DNA of 64,000 nucleotides from Vibrio sp. BS-M-Sm-2 (GCF_041504345.1 NZ_CP167894.1:2790001-2854000); one strand, 5' to 3'; counted from the first letter of the stretch, positions 8,135 to 18,468 are shown. The notes: a model not told the origin generated them from the letters alone. Program-made: numbers and translations.

Positions 8135-8474
8135 ATTGATCTTAGCGTTTGTAGAAGAGAGCAAGACCGACACCGTGCTCGATGCCGCACGTGATGCGGG
8201 CGCAACCGGAGCAACGGTGATTAACAATGCCAGGGGGCAGGGGTTAAACCAAAAGCGCACCTTCTTTGGGTTAACGTTAGAGGTGCAAAAAGATGTATTG
8301 CTGTTTGTTGTCGAAGAGCATCTAGCAAGGCATATCCTAGAAAGGATCAGTGAAGTGGGTGAGTTCGACCAAGAGTCAGGACAAGGTATAGCAGTGCAGA
8401 TCGACGTCGAAGATGCCGTCGGGGTAGCGCATCAAGTCGAAACATTAACTAAGGTTGTGGAGGATGAACTATGA
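8124..8474 (+). CDS. PII-family signal protein (divergent)
   Basis: A 116-residue PII-superfamily protein. The first strand-helix unit ([19 protein letters not shown]) and the GATGATVINNARGQG segment match the PII core. The T-loop stretch is several residues shorter than in GlnB/GlnK and lacks the uridylylated YRGAEY tyrosine; the B-loop TGxxGDGK is replaced by a region ending GQGIAVQIDV. It should therefore be a PII-like sensor that does not respond to GlnD modification. Its start lies inside the DUF1538 gene with AAGGAGAG before the ATG. By analogy with AmtB-GlnK and SbtA-SbtB it probably gates the DUF1538 pair; the ligand is unknown. Confidence 0.88.
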   Translation: MRFKLILAFVEESKTDTVLDAARDAGATGATVINNARGQGLNQKRTFFGLTLEVQKDVLLFVVEEHLARHILERISEVGEFDQESGQGIAVQIDVEDAVGVAHQVETLTKVVEDEL

Positions 8475-8878
8475 ATACCAATGACAAGATTCGTGTGAGT
8501 GACGTAATGGCCAATACCTATGTGATTATTGATGGGCTAACCACGGTGTTGGAAGCGATAGAGATGGCGAAGAAACACAAAGTAAAGGCCATCATTGTCG
8601 ATAAACGCCACGCAGACGACGAGTACGGCATTGTATTGATGAATGACATTGCCAAGAAAGTACTGGCTAAGAACCGTTCTCCCAAGCGTACTAATGTTTA
8701 TGAGATCATGACCAAGCCAGCGCTAAGCGTGTCTGCTGAGATGAACGTAAAGTATTGTGCTCGCCTGTTTGAGCGCTTTGGTATCAGTCGTGCGCCAGTA
8801 GTGCGTGACAACAAGATAGTCGGTATGGTTAGTTACAATAATATCGTGATCAACGGCATGGCGAGAGATGACGTGTAG
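8471..8878 (+). CDS. Two-CBS-domain protein of the DUF1538/PII operon
   Basis: A 135-residue stand-alone CBS-pair protein: CBS1 about residues 5-65 (VSDVMANTYVIIDGLTTVLE), CBS2 about 72-133 (YEIMTKPALSVSAEMNV...SRAPVVRDNKIVGMVS). CBS pairs usually bind adenosine nucleotides and act as energy sensors for transporters or enzymes. It overlaps the PII-like stop by four bases and ends the operon. Two regulatory proteins of different fold coupled to one membrane pair suggest dual gating. No enzymatic motif is present. Confidence 0.88.
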   Translation: MNTNDKIRVSDVMANTYVIIDGLTTVLEAIEMAKKHKVKAIIVDKRHADDEYGIVLMNDIAKKVLAKNRSPKRTNVYEIMTKPALSVSAEMNVKYCARLFERFGISRAPVVRDNKIVGMVSYNNIVINGMARDDV

Positions 8879-8925
8879 CATTTAGATACGTACAATAGGC
8901 TCATAAATTTTATGGAGAAGTACGT

Positions 8926-9471
8926 GTGAAATTATTTTTTGCTTCAGACCTACACGGTTCGCTGCCCGCAACAGAAAAAGTATTAGAGCTATACCGAACG
9001 TCTGGTGCGCAATATTTAGTGTTATTGGGTGACATTCTGAATCATGGACCAAGAAACCCGATTCCAGAAGGATACAATCCGCCGGTGGTTGCAGAAAAGT
9101 TGAATGCGTTTTCTCAAGAGATTATTGCTGTTCGTGGCAACTGCGATAGCGAAGTGGATCAGATGCTGTTGTCTTTTCCTATGATGATGGATTATTCGTG
9201 GGTACTATTAGAATCAGGCCAACGTATCTTTCTAACCCATGGTCATTTATACAACACCAACAAACGTCCAGCGCTGAAAGCGGGTGATATTATTGCCCAT
9301 GGCCATACCCATGTTCCAGTTGCAGAATATCAAGATGATATATTTATCTTTAACCCTAGTTCGGTGACATTCCCACGAGATGGCCACGCGGCGAGCTACG
9401 GTATATATGAAAATAATACGTTCAAAGTTATTAGTCTTGAAGGTGATGAGCTTGTGAGTGGCCAGCTATAA
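8926..9471 (+). CDS. yfcE: Metallophosphodiesterase YfcE
   Basis: A 181-residue calcineurin-like phosphoesterase. Metal-binding motifs run in order: SDLHGS (8-13), GDILNHG (about 36-42), GNCDSEVD (about 74), THGH (about 104) and HGHTHVP (about 124-130). E. coli YfcE is a Mn-dependent phosphodiesterase with activity on artificial phosphodiesters; its natural substrate is unclear. It starts with GTG at 8926, with GGAGAAG upstream. The 47-base gap after the CBS gene leaves open whether it is read through from the DUF1538 operon. Confidence 0.92.
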   Translation: MKLFFASDLHGSLPATEKVLELYRTSGAQYLVLLGDILNHGPRNPIPEGYNPPVVAEKLNAFSQEIIAVRGNCDSEVDQMLLSFPMMMDYSWVLLESGQRIFLTHGHLYNTNKRPALKAGDIIAHGHTHVPVAEYQDDIFIFNPSSVTFPRDGHAASYGIYENNTFKVISLEGDELVSGQL

Positions 9472-9542
9472 GCTCTCGTATTCAGTTTCATCAACATTTA
9501 ATAGGGGGACGGAACTTGAATCTGTCACTGCTATAAAAAGGC

Positions 9543-9854
9543 TTATTTTGAGTCTACGTGGCCGAGGTCTCTGTCTGGAGCAATGATGTTTCGCACTCTT
9601 TGCTTCAGAATTTTAGCCTCTGGAAAACCTTCATCTGTTTTTCTTTCCCAAATCTGTACACCATTACAAAAGATTTCGAATCTGCCTCCGGTATCTGGAT
9701 GCAAGCTTACTTGTTCAATTTCCTCACTGAAGGTATGAAGCAGCTCTTGGCATAACCAACTAGAACGAAGCATCCAATTGCACTGGCGACAGTAATATAT
9801 GGATATGGAAGCCTTAGCAATTGATGTCGCTGTTTGAGTAGGTTCTGTTCTCAT
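9543..9854 (-). CDS. SelT/SelW/SelH-family thioredoxin-like protein
   Basis: A 103-residue protein of the Rdx type. The motif YYCRQCNW (about residues 20-27) gives a CxxC redox pair in which both positions are cysteine, not selenocysteine, followed by a helix and the strand GGRFEIFCNGVQIWERKTDEGFPEAK typical of the family (split here: GGRFEIF, then NGVQIWERKTDEGFPEAK). Function in bacteria is not established; a redox role is likely. GAGGAGC precedes the ATG. It is a single gene, convergent with yfcE. Confidence 0.85.
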   Translation of the reverse strand: MRTEPTQTATSIAKASISIYYCRQCNWMLRSSWLCQELLHTFSEEIEQVSLHPDTGGRFEIFCNGVQIWERKTDEGFPEAKILKQRVRNIIAPDRDLGHVDSK

Positions 9855-9933
9855 GGATGCTCCTCTAAACGCTATAATAGTAATTTCCTACTGGTATCAT
9901 TGCTCCAATGACGAGATGGAGCACGGATAGCAA

Positions 9934-9956
9934 AAAAGGGGCGTCATGCCCCTTTT
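9934..9956 (-). terminator. Terminator of toxRS
   Basis: AAAAGGGGC / GCCCCTTTT with a five-base loop, followed on the minus strand by TTGC after four Ts. It lies about 60 bases past the toxS stop. Confidence 0.8.
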
Positions 9957-10016
9957 CCTATTGGTTAACCGTTTCATGGTATTAGCCATTGGAATGCAGT
10001 AAATAGCTTTCCAATC

Positions 10017-10532
10017 TTAGTTTGAAAACAATACGGTAGAACCATGATTTAAGCTAGTCAGTAACAGTGCCTTCGGGTTAACGATGTCAATGCGACGGCT
10101 TTGCTCAGCGTCCATCTTAATGACTTGAGTGATAAGCTCTAGTTGTTCTTCAGAAAAGTCTTGGCGCTGAGCAGAAGTCACATCTTTAAACTCTGTTGGT
10201 GAAACCAGTAAGTAGTTATCGTTAATATCCCACTGACCTGTTTCAGAGATGTTGATGACATTTGCAGGTGCCGTTTGAGTGCCGTACAGTCTAACCACAG
10301 ACATTCTCAGGTACGTACCATTGGGTAGGTACTTTGCATTCGACGACAGTTCAACTTTACGAAGTGGGCCAATTGAATCAGCTTGTTTGTTATCGCTAAT
10401 TAGAGTCACCATTTTCGATTGCCATTCATGCTGAGTAAGCAAGCGCTCTACTTTTGCATCGCTGCCCCAATGTAGCCAACCACTTAAAAACGCAGATAGA
10501 ACCAGTAAAATAATTGATACTTTTAATTTCAT
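10017..10532 (-). CDS. toxS: ToxR partner and periplasmic chaperone ToxS
   Basis: A 171-residue bitopic protein: short cytoplasmic start, a membrane helix (MKLKVSIILLVLSAFLSGW), then a periplasmic domain of about 145 residues. ToxS protects ToxR from proteolysis and together they bind bile acids in V. cholerae and V. parahaemolyticus. The ATG at 10532 is chosen because it directly follows the toxR TAA by one base and gives the family length; the longer start lies inside toxR. Translational coupling to toxR is likely. Confidence 0.95.
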   Translation of the reverse strand: MKLKVSIILLVLSAFLSGWLHWGSDAKVERLLTQHEWQSKMVTLISDNKQADSIGPLRKVELSSNAKYLPNGTYLRMSVVRLYGTQTAPANVINISETGQWDINDNYLLVSPTEFKDVTSAQRQDFSEEQLELITQVIKMDAEQSRRIDIVNPKALLLTSLNHGSTVLFSN

Positions 10533-10533
10533 G

Positions 10534-11445
10534 TTACTGACCACCGTTACAAATGTCGTTTACATCCGACTGGTTTGCGTAAATTCTTAGGGTTACATTT
10601 TCGCTTGAGTACTCTTGCGGGTGAATGTAGTTGAGAGCAAGGTTGTTGGTTTGTCCACCTGTTGCAATCACTTCAGTCGGCTTTAGCATACCAGTGTGAT
10701 TAGTGTTGTAACGCAATACACACTTCTCTATCGCTGGCAGCCAACTACTGAGATCTGGGTGATTAATCGGTGATTGAACTTTTACACCATCCACTTCTGC
10801 CAATGTTTTGAACTTAGACTCTGCCGGGTTAGTAAACGTTAATACCAAAATTGGCATGATGAAAGCAGCAAGCAGTAACGAAAACGTTAACCACTTATCG
10901 GTGCGTTTTGCCGGAGTCGCAACAGGAGTTGTTGCTGGTTCTGCTTCAACCTTAGTTTCTTGAACGTTCGCAATCGGTTCAGGTTCAACCGTTTCAGTGC
11001 TCGCTTCTTCAGCCGCTGTCGGTGTTGCAAACGTTAGGATAGGTTCTACGTCATTTTCTGCAATTTCAGCCGCTACTGGCTGATCATTTGATGAAAATGG
11101 GGCAGAGCGCTCGACTGTCGCAATAAATTGGTAACCGCGCTTAGGCACTGTTTTTACGAATTCTGGAGACTTGGTCGAGTCTTTAAGCATCTTTCTCAGA
11201 GTCGATACTGCTTGCGTCAAGCTTGAGTCATCAACCTCAAAGCCTTGGTCTCGCCAAACATACTCATGTAATTCATTGCGAGTGATAACTTCATTGGGTC
11301 TTTCTGACAGCATCAGGAGAATGCGGCTTTCATTGCTGCCAAGACGTACGACTTCGCCGTCGCTCAGTTGGTCAACAAGTGAGTTGCTGTTTGGATCGAA
11401 TACGAACCGCTGTGCGAGAATAAACTTTGTGCCGATATTGCTCAT
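10534..11445 (-). CDS. toxR: Membrane-anchored transcription regulator ToxR
   Basis: A 303-residue protein with an N-terminal OmpR-like winged helix (about 18-112; RLGSNESRILLMLSERPNEV, SSLTQAVSTLRKMLKDS, KTVPKRGYQF), an acidic, low-complexity linker rich in Glu, Ala and Thr (about 120-180), one membrane helix (WLTFSLLLAAFIMPILVLTF) and a periplasmic domain with two cysteines (KCVLRYN and DICNGG) that form the disulphide known in V. cholerae ToxR. It controls outer-membrane porins and virulence or stress genes. It is divergent from htpG across 270 bases carrying a heat-shock-type promoter, as in V. cholerae. Confidence 0.97.
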   Translation of the reverse strand: MSNIGTKFILAQRFVFDPNSNSLVDQLSDGEVVRLGSNESRILLMLSERPNEVITRNELHEYVWRDQGFEVDDSSLTQAVSTLRKMLKDSTKSPEFVKTVPKRGYQFIATVERSAPFSSNDQPVAAEIAENDVEPILTFATPTAAEEASTETVEPEPIANVQETKVEAEPATTPVATPAKRTDKWLTFSLLLAAFIMPILVLTFTNPAESKFKTLAEVDGVKVQSPINHPDLSSWLPAIEKCVLRYNTNHTGMLKPTEVIATGGQTNNLALNYIHPQEYSSENVTLRIYANQSDVNDICNGGQ

Positions 11446-11610
11446 TGAATTCTTCTATTTTGGATGATTTTGGGTGCGAAATAGACAAATCTCAGGTGAA
11501 GTTCCGTTAATTCTTCACCAAATCATGGCTTCTTTTATGTTCTTTTATATTTATCAGACTCAAGGATAATAAAAACAGATCAAAAAAACAGTGTTTTTAT
11601 GATTTTTGAC

Positions 11611-11638
11611 CTTGAATTTACATTTGTCATCCTCATGT
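11611..11638 (+). promoter_or_regulatory. Sigma-32-type heat-shock promoter of htpG
   Basis: CTTGAA at 11611-11616 and CCTCATGT at 11631-11638 with 14 bases between them match the sigma-32 consensus (CTTGAA, CCCCATNT, spacing 13-15) closely. It lies about 78 bases before the htpG ATG. Work in V. cholerae showed that heat-shock transcription of htpG opposes toxR expression from this shared region. Confidence 0.8.
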
Positions 11639-11715
11639 TAATGAACAGAAGAGTGGCATCAAGTGTTACGCCCCTATGATTATTCAACATAAAGTATAGA
11701 TGTTTTGGAGTAAAA

Positions 11716-13620
11716 ATGAGCGAAACGGCAACGCAAAATAAAGAGACTCGTGGCTTTCAATCTGAAGTAAAACAACTACTTCATCTAATGATTCACTCAC
11801 TGTATTCAAATAAAGAAATCTTTTTACGTGAGCTGATCTCTAACGCATCTGACGCGGCTGATAAGCTTCGTTTTCAAGCTCTATCGAACGGTGACCTTTA
11901 CCAAGGTGATGCAGATCTAGGTGTAAAACTTTCATTCAACGCTGAGGCAAATACGTTAACGATTTCTGATAACGGTATCGGTATGAGCCGTGACAACGTT
12001 ATTGAACATTTAGGCACAATCGCTAAATCAGGCACTGCAGACTTTTTCTCAAAGCTATCTGAAGACCAAAGCAAAGACTCTCAATTGATTGGTCAATTTG
12101 GTGTTGGTTTCTACTCTGCATTCATCGTTGCTGACGCGGTAACGGTTCGCACACGTGCCGCAGGTCTTGCAAGCAATGAAGCGGTGCAATGGCACTCTGC
12201 TGGTGAAGGCGACTACACAATTGAAGACATCACGAAAGAGTCTCGTGGTACTGACATCATTCTTCATATGCGTGAAGACGGTAAAGAGTTCTTAAATGAA
12301 TGGCGTCTGCGTGAAGTGATTGGTAAATATTCTGACCACATCGGCATTCCAGTTTCTATCTTCACAGCTGTGAAAGATGATGAAGGTAAAGATACCGAAG
12401 AGAAACACTGGGAACAGATCAACAAGGCGCAAGCGCTTTGGACTCGTAACAAGTCTGAGATCGAGAAAGAAGAGTACCAAGAGTTTTACAAGCACGTATC
12501 TCACGACTTTGCTGATCCACTAACCTGGAGCCACAACAAAGTTGAAGGTAAGAACGACTACACAAGTTTGCTTTACATCCCAGCAAAAGCGCCTTGGGAT
12601 ATGATGAACCGTGACCACAAGAGCGGTTTAAAACTTTATGTACAGCGTGTATTCATCATGGATGATGCTGAGCAGTTCATGCCATCTTACATGCGTTTTG
12701 TGCGAGGCTTGATTGACTCAAACGATCTGCCACTGAACGTGTCTCGTGAAATTCTGCAAGATAACAAGGTAACTCAGTCTCTTCGTGGCGCATGTACTAA
12801 GCGTGTACTGACTATGCTTGAGCGCATGGCGAAAAATGATAACGAAAAGTACCTAGAGTTCTGGAAAGAGTTTGGCCTAGTAATGAAAGAAGGCCCAGCG
12901 GAAGACATGGCGAATAAAGAGAAGATCGCTAGCCTGCTTCGTTTCTCATCAACGGAAGTGGACTCGGCTGAACAAACCATCAGCTTAGCGTCTTACGTAG
13001 AGCGCATGAAAGAAGGCCAAGATAAAATTTATTACCTAACCGCGGATAGCTACGCTGCTGCTAAGAACAGCCCACACTTGGAGCAATTCAAAGCAAAAGG
13101 TATTGAAGTGGTTCTAATGTACGATCGCATTGACGAGTACGTAATGAACTATCTGACTGACTTTGACGGTAAACAGTTCCAATCGATCACTAAAGCGGGC
13201 TTAGATCTAAGCAAGTTCGAAGGTGAAGAAGAGAAAGAGAAACAAAAAGAGACAGAAGAAGAGTTCAAGTCTGTTGTTGAGCGCACTCAATCTTACCTAG
13301 GTGGTCGTGTTAAAGAAGTTCGTACGACCTTCAAGCTAGCAACAACACCTGCGGTTGTTGTCACTGACGACTTCGAAATGGGCACGCAAATGGCTAAGCT
13401 TCTTGAAGCTGCGGGTCAAGCGGCACCGGAAGTTAAGTATATCTTTGAGATTAACCCTGAACACGCACTTGTGAAACAGATGGCTGATGAAGCTGATGAG
13501 CAAGCGTTCGGCCGTTGGGTTGAATTACTCCTTGGCCAAGCTATGCTAGCTGAAAAAGGCTCAATGGAAGATCCGTCACAATTCTTGGGTGCAATCAACG
13601 AGCTACTAACAAAGCGTTAG
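11716..13620 (+). CDS. htpG: Molecular chaperone HtpG (Hsp90)
   Basis: A full-length 634-residue bacterial Hsp90. The GHKL ATPase domain (about 1-230) has [20 protein letters not shown] and [10 protein letters not shown]; the middle domain has the [10 protein letters not shown] catalytic-loop block (about 338); the C-terminal dimerisation domain ends at 634. It assists late folding, with DnaK, under heat and other stress. A sigma-32 promoter lies upstream and a strong terminator downstream, so it is monocistronic. Confidence 0.98.
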   Translation: MSETATQNKETRGFQSEVKQLLHLMIHSLYSNKEIFLRELISNASDAADKLRFQALSNGDLYQGDADLGVKLSFNAEANTLTISDNGIGMSRDNVIEHLGTIAKSGTADFFSKLSEDQSKDSQLIGQFGVGFYSAFIVADAVTVRTRAAGLASNEAVQWHSAGEGDYTIEDITKESRGTDIILHMREDGKEFLNEWRLREVIGKYSDHIGIPVSIFTAVKDDEGKDTEEKHWEQINKAQALWTRNKSEIEKEEYQEFYKHVSHDFADPLTWSHNKVEGKNDYTSLLYIPAKAPWDMMNRDHKSGLKLYVQRVFIMDDAEQFMPSYMRFVRGLIDSNDLPLNVSREILQDNKVTQSLRGACTKRVLTMLERMAKNDNEKYLEFWKEFGLVMKEGPAEDMANKEKIASLLRFSSTEVDSAEQTISLASYVERMKEGQDKIYYLTADSYAAAKNSPHLEQFKAKGIEVVLMYDRIDEYVMNYLTDFDGKQFQSITKAGLDLSKFEGEEEKEKQKETEEEFKSVVERTQSYLGGRVKEVRTTFKLATTPAVVVTDDFEMGTQMAKLLEAAGQAAPEVKYIFEINPEHALVKQMADEADEQAFGRWVELLLGQAMLAEKGSMEDPSQFLGAINELLTKR

Positions 13621-13655
13621 TCTTTCGACTTTAGGTTAAGTCAATAATTGTAATA

Positions 13656-13681
13656 AAAAGCTCGCAAATGCGGGCTTTTTT
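13656..13681 (+). terminator. Terminator of htpG
   Basis: AAAAAGCTCGC / GCGGGCTTTTT with a four-base loop and a seven-T tail, 36 bases after the stop. Confidence 0.88.
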
Positions 13682-14653
<972 letters not shown>

Positions 14654-14689
14654 TTGGCTAACAGCCAGTTTTAGAATTTGATATATTGG

Positions 14690-14716
14690 AAGCGACCTTA
14701 AGGGTCGCTTTTTTTG
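14690..14716 (+). terminator. Terminator of adk
   Basis: AAGCGACC / GGGTCGCTT stem with a seven-T tail, 37 bases after the stop. Confidence 0.88.
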
Positions 14717-14932
14717 TTTCAATTTTTAGTACGATACCAATCTAGATAATTCGATTACACATCGTTCAAGACGAAACCGTTTTTGATGAAGGTGGCTCAC
14801 AATCGAAAGTAGATGTTGTGATATCCCGTTTAAAGAATGATTATTCAGACATTTAGTGGGAAGCAATGATCTTAAACTTATGCAGATTAGTATATTACTT
14901 TCCAGAAAATCACATATTGGTCTCAGGTATCT

Positions 14933-15895
14933 ATGGAAAATAATAAAAAGCAGGGCGTTTTACTGGTGAATTTAGGTACGCCAGATTCTGCGACCCCAGC
15001 TGGCGTTCGTCGATTTTTGAGTGAGTTCTTGCACGACAAGCGAGTAGTAAACCTAACTCGTTGGCTTTGGTGTCCTATTCTGCATGGGGTGATTCTTCCT
15101 ATTCGTTCACCTAAGGTTGCGAAGCTATATCAGTCGGTTTGGATGGATGATGGATCACCTTTGCTCGTTTACTCGCAGAGACAAGCGGAAAAGCTAGAGA
15201 AAAAATTAGAGATGCCGGTTGCATTGGGAATGACCTATGGTAACCCAAGCCTTAAGACGGGTATCGAACAACTGATGGAGCAGGGCGTTGAAGACGTTAT
15301 TGTATTGCCTTTGTACCCTCAGTACTCAGGTACAACGACAGCGGCTGTTTCTGATGGCTTAACCAAAGCTTTTAAGCAGATGCCTGTAATCCCAAGCTAT
15401 CGCTTTATTCGCGATTACTATTCACACCCGAGCTATGCCAAAGCACTGGCTGAAAGCGTTCGCAGTCATTGGGATCAAAATGGCAGAGCTGATCACTTGG
15501 TTTGTTCGTTCCACGGCATTCCGAAGCGCTTAGCTGATGAAGGCGATATCTATCCACAGCACTGTGAAGCGACGACAAAACTGCTTGCAGCAGAGCTAGG
15601 TTTATCTGAAGAAGACATCACCATGACCTACCAATCTCGATTTGGTCGAGAGGAGTGGCTGAAGCCATACACTGATGAGACGCTTGAATCACTGCCAAAC
15701 AAAGGCATCAAGAAGATCGATATCATGGCGCCTGCATTCTCGGTGGATTGCTTGGAAACATTGGAAGAGATTTCAGACCAGTGTAAAGAGACTTTCATCG
15801 AAGCTGGTGGCTCAGACTTTAGCTACATTATGTGTCTTAACGATAGAGACTCACATATCGACATGATGGCTGAACTGGTAGCGCTTCATCGCTAA
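14933..15895 (+). CDS. hemH: Ferrochelatase HemH
   Basis: A 320-residue ferrochelatase inserting Fe2+ into protoporphyrin IX, the last step of haem synthesis, at the inner membrane surface. Visible hallmarks are LLVNLGTPD (about 10-18), the active-site His194 in [15 protein letters not shown] (about 232) and the Glu of the metal path in DCLETLEE (about 262). The short distance after adk leaves 216 bases for its own promoter. A strong bidirectional terminator follows. Confidence 0.97.
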   Translation: MENNKKQGVLLVNLGTPDSATPAGVRRFLSEFLHDKRVVNLTRWLWCPILHGVILPIRSPKVAKLYQSVWMDDGSPLLVYSQRQAEKLEKKLEMPVALGMTYGNPSLKTGIEQLMEQGVEDVIVLPLYPQYSGTTTAAVSDGLTKAFKQMPVIPSYRFIRDYYSHPSYAKALAESVRSHWDQNGRADHLVCSFHGIPKRLADEGDIYPQHCEATTKLLAAELGLSEEDITMTYQSRFGREEWLKPYTDETLESLPNKGIKKIDIMAPAFSVDCLETLEEISDQCKETFIEAGGSDFSYIMCLNDRDSHIDMMAELVALHR

Positions 15896-15921
15896 TTGAT
15901 GTGTCGATTGAATAGATAACA

Positions 15922-15950
15922 AAAGGGCTGCTCATTGAGCAGCCCTTTTT
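15922..15950. terminator. Bidirectional terminator, hemH / POT transporter
   Basis: AAAGGGCTGCT / AGCAGCCCTTTT stem with a short loop, between convergent genes. T-runs are present in both directions. Confidence 0.85.
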
Positions 15951-15985
15951 GATCTTGATGTTTCTTCTTGAAATGGATCTAGATA

Positions 15986-17380
15986 TTAAGCCACCGACGT
16001 TTCTGCTGTCTCAGCTTTTGGTTCTGCTTCAAGCGTCATGTTGGTTTCTACACCATGCATCCATGATACAAGCTTACCAGCACAAAGAAGCAATAATACG
16101 CCACTAATTGTTGCTGTAATCGCGATACCACCAAAGATAGACATCGCGCCAAGTTCACCAACGTGAGAACCCACTAGGCCTGCTACGTAGTTTGCAACCG
16201 CATTGAAGCCGAACCAAGCACCCATCATTAGTGATGCTAAACGAAGTGGAGCTAGCTTAGTGACCAACGACAGGCCAATAGGCGATAGACAAAGCTCACC
16301 AAGGGTATGGAAGAAGAATGCACCTACTAGCCATAACATCGATGTTTTCACTGTTAGGTCGCCACCTTGTTCCATTACCGCACCCATCATGCACACAAAG
16401 CCAAGTGCTAAGAAGAACAACGCCATCGCAAATTTAACCGGTGAGTTGGGTTCACGCTTACCTAGTTTCACCCAAAACGCAGCGATGATCGGTGCAAGTG
16501 TAATGATGAAGAATGGGTTCAGAGATTGGAACCAAGCAGCAGGAACTTCAAAACCACCAATCATACGGTCAGTATATTGTTGAGTGTAGATGTTCATTAG
16601 GCCGCCAGCTTGTTCAAAGCCAGCCCAGAAAACGATTACGAACAGACCCATAATCAGAATAACTTTTAGTCTGTCGAATTCTTCTTTAGTCAGTGGCGCT
16701 TTCTCTTTCGATTTGTTCAGCTCTTTTGCTCGAGCAGCCGCAGGTACAGAACCGATGTTGCCTAACCAAGATTGAGCCATCGTCATCTGCATGATCAAGC
16801 TAATAACCATACCAATACCAGCAGCCAAGAAACCTGCTTTCCAGCCGAATGAATCGACTGCTGCACCCGAAATTAAGCCACCAAGTAGTGCGCCTAAGTT
16901 GATGCCCATGTAGAAAATGGTGAAAGCACCATCACGGCGGTTATCACCTTCCTGGTACAAGTCGCCAACCATGGTCGAGATGTTTGGCTTAAACATACCG
17001 TTACCACTGATAAGCAGTGCTAAACCAAGGTACAGAGCGTTGACTTGGTCTAAGCCAATAAAACCGTTAGGTAGGGCAAGTGTGAATTGGCCTAGAGCCA
17101 TTAATACACCACCAATCAGGATCGATTTACGTTGTCCTAGGTAGTTATCGGCAATCCAGCCACCAATTAATGGTGTGATGTAGACTAAACCCGTGTAGAT
17201 CCCGTAGAGATCGAGTGCGTCTTTTGTTGACCAACCAAGGCCACCATTAAGGGTGGTATCAGTTAAGAATAAAACAAGAATTGCACGCATTGCATAGTAG
17301 GAGAAACGTTCCCATAGCTCTGTGCTAAATAGTAGAAATAGGCCTCTAGGGTGGCCAAAGATGTTGTGGTTGCTTGGCAT
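15986..17380 (-). CDS. POT-family proton-coupled di/tripeptide transporter
   Basis: A 464-residue major facilitator of the peptide transporter (PTR2/POT) family with about 12-14 membrane helices. The proton-coupling motif ELWERFSYYAM is at residues 21-31 on helix 1, and the family signature GGWIADNYLGQRKSI is at about 78-92. The C-terminal tail (about 445-464) is short, charged and alanine/glutamate rich. It takes up di- and tripeptides with protons. I cannot tell which Dtp paralogue it matches best. It is a single gene, divergent from rfaH over 503 bases. Confidence 0.92.
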   Translation of the reverse strand: MPSNHNIFGHPRGLFLLFSTELWERFSYYAMRAILVLFLTDTTLNGGLGWSTKDALDLYGIYTGLVYITPLIGGWIADNYLGQRKSILIGGVLMALGQFTLALPNGFIGLDQVNALYLGLALLISGNGMFKPNISTMVGDLYQEGDNRRDGAFTIFYMGINLGALLGGLISGAAVDSFGWKAGFLAAGIGMVISLIMQMTMAQSWLGNIGSVPAAARAKELNKSKEKAPLTKEEFDRLKVILIMGLFVIVFWAGFEQAGGLMNIYTQQYTDRMIGGFEVPAAWFQSLNPFFIITLAPIIAAFWVKLGKREPNSPVKFAMALFFLALGFVCMMGAVMEQGGDLTVKTSMLWLVGAFFFHTLGELCLSPIGLSLVTKLAPLRLASLMMGAWFGFNAVANYVAGLVGSHVGELGAMSIFGGIAITATISGVLLLLCAGKLVSWMHGVETNMTLEAEPKAETAETSVA

Positions 17381-17883
17381 AAGTTTTACTAATTTTAGGT
17401 ATTAAAAGATTTTATAGTCATTCATGTATACACAGTGGGATAAAAGTCTGCAATAGACGTATTTTATGGTTACGATAACTTGATTTGGTTAAGTTGTTGA
17501 TATTAATAGTATTTGTTTTTAATGTTGCCCATTTAGGATGTGCTGCAAACTAATTTTCCAGATTTGAGCTGGTTGGTTAATAACCGTTTTAAATGATCTG
17601 TTAAATAAAAATGTTTAGATGTATTTGTCTATTGTATCATTTTGGGTTTAAATGGAATGGTGTTCCAGTTTGAGTGCGGCATACATATGCTTACAACAAT
17701 GAGTCTTTTGATCTTTAAATGATCCTTGTACAATGCTTAACCACTTTCGATTCCTATAACTTTTTGTTGATAAATTGGTCTGCTACGCATTATTTCTTGT
17801 TAGTAACGACTCATTTTATGAATGGCGATTTAACCGTTTTAGGCATGTGGTAAAATATCTAAAAATATGACATGGCTAGTTAA
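17381..17883. other. POT transporter / rfaH divergent intergenic region
   Basis: An AT-rich 503-base spacer. A plausible rfaH promoter is TTTAAC (about 17829) and TAAAAT (about 17851) with roughly 16 bases between. The rest holds presumed promoter and leader sequence of the transporter gene. I see no ORF with coding character, no strong hairpin and no repeat. Confidence 0.4.
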
Positions 17884-18390
17884 ATGAAACGTTGGTATTT
17901 GCTTTACTGTAAGCGTGGTGATCAAAAACGCGCTCAGCAGCACTTAGAGAATCAAGGGGTAGAGTGCTTTTACCCTCAAATAGAAGTCGAAAAGGTGGTG
18001 AGAGGGAAAGAAAAGCAGGTCAAAGAACCGCTGTTTCCGTCTTACATCTTTGTTCGCTTCGATTATGAGCAAGGTCCTAGCTTCACGACCGTTCGTTCAA
18101 CACGTGGCGTTGTGGACTTTATTAAGTTCGGTGCTCGGCCGCACGAGGTCCAAGGAGACTTAGTGTTTGAGCTCAAAGAGTTCGAGAAGTGCTGCAGCAT
18201 AGAAACTGAAGATTGTTGTGTTGAGTTTGAATCTGGGCAGGTAGTTAAGATTCAGAGTGGCCAGTTTGCTGGGGTTGAAGCTATTTTCGATCAGAAAGAC
18301 GGTGAGGCTCGATCGATTATGCTGGTGAAAATGATCAGCCAAGTGGTTCCAATCAGTATTGAGAACGAAGCACTACAAGCTCGCGCATAA
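17884..18390 (+). CDS. rfaH: Transcription antiterminator RfaH
   Basis: A 168-residue NusG paralogue. The NGN domain (about 1-100) begins MKRWYLLYCKRGDQKRAQ and contains ECFYPQIE and LFPSYIFVRF; the C-terminal KOW-type domain (about 108-162) includes GQFAGVEAIFDQ. RfaH loads on RNA polymerase at ops sites in long surface-polysaccharide and related operons, then recruits ribosomes after its C-terminal domain refolds. No target operon with an upstream ops site is in this window. The ribosome-binding site is weak, as is common for this low-abundance protein. Confidence 0.94.
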   Translation: MKRWYLLYCKRGDQKRAQQHLENQGVECFYPQIEVEKVVRGKEKQVKEPLFPSYIFVRFDYEQGPSFTTVRSTRGVVDFIKFGARPHEVQGDLVFELKEFEKCCSIETEDCCVEFESGQVVKIQSGQFAGVEAIFDQKDGEARSIMLVKMISQVVPISIENEALQARA

Positions 18391-18417
18391 CTGCAGTAAT
18401 AAAAATAGGCTTAAAAC

Positions 18418-18442
18418 AAAAGGCGCATAATGCGCCTTTTTT
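18418..18442. terminator. Bidirectional terminator, rfaH / asnB
   Basis: AAAGGCGCA / TGCGCCTTT with a three-base loop and T-runs both ways, between the convergent genes. Confidence 0.88.
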
Positions 18443-18468
18443 AGTCTTTAGGATTTGTTCAAAACGCT

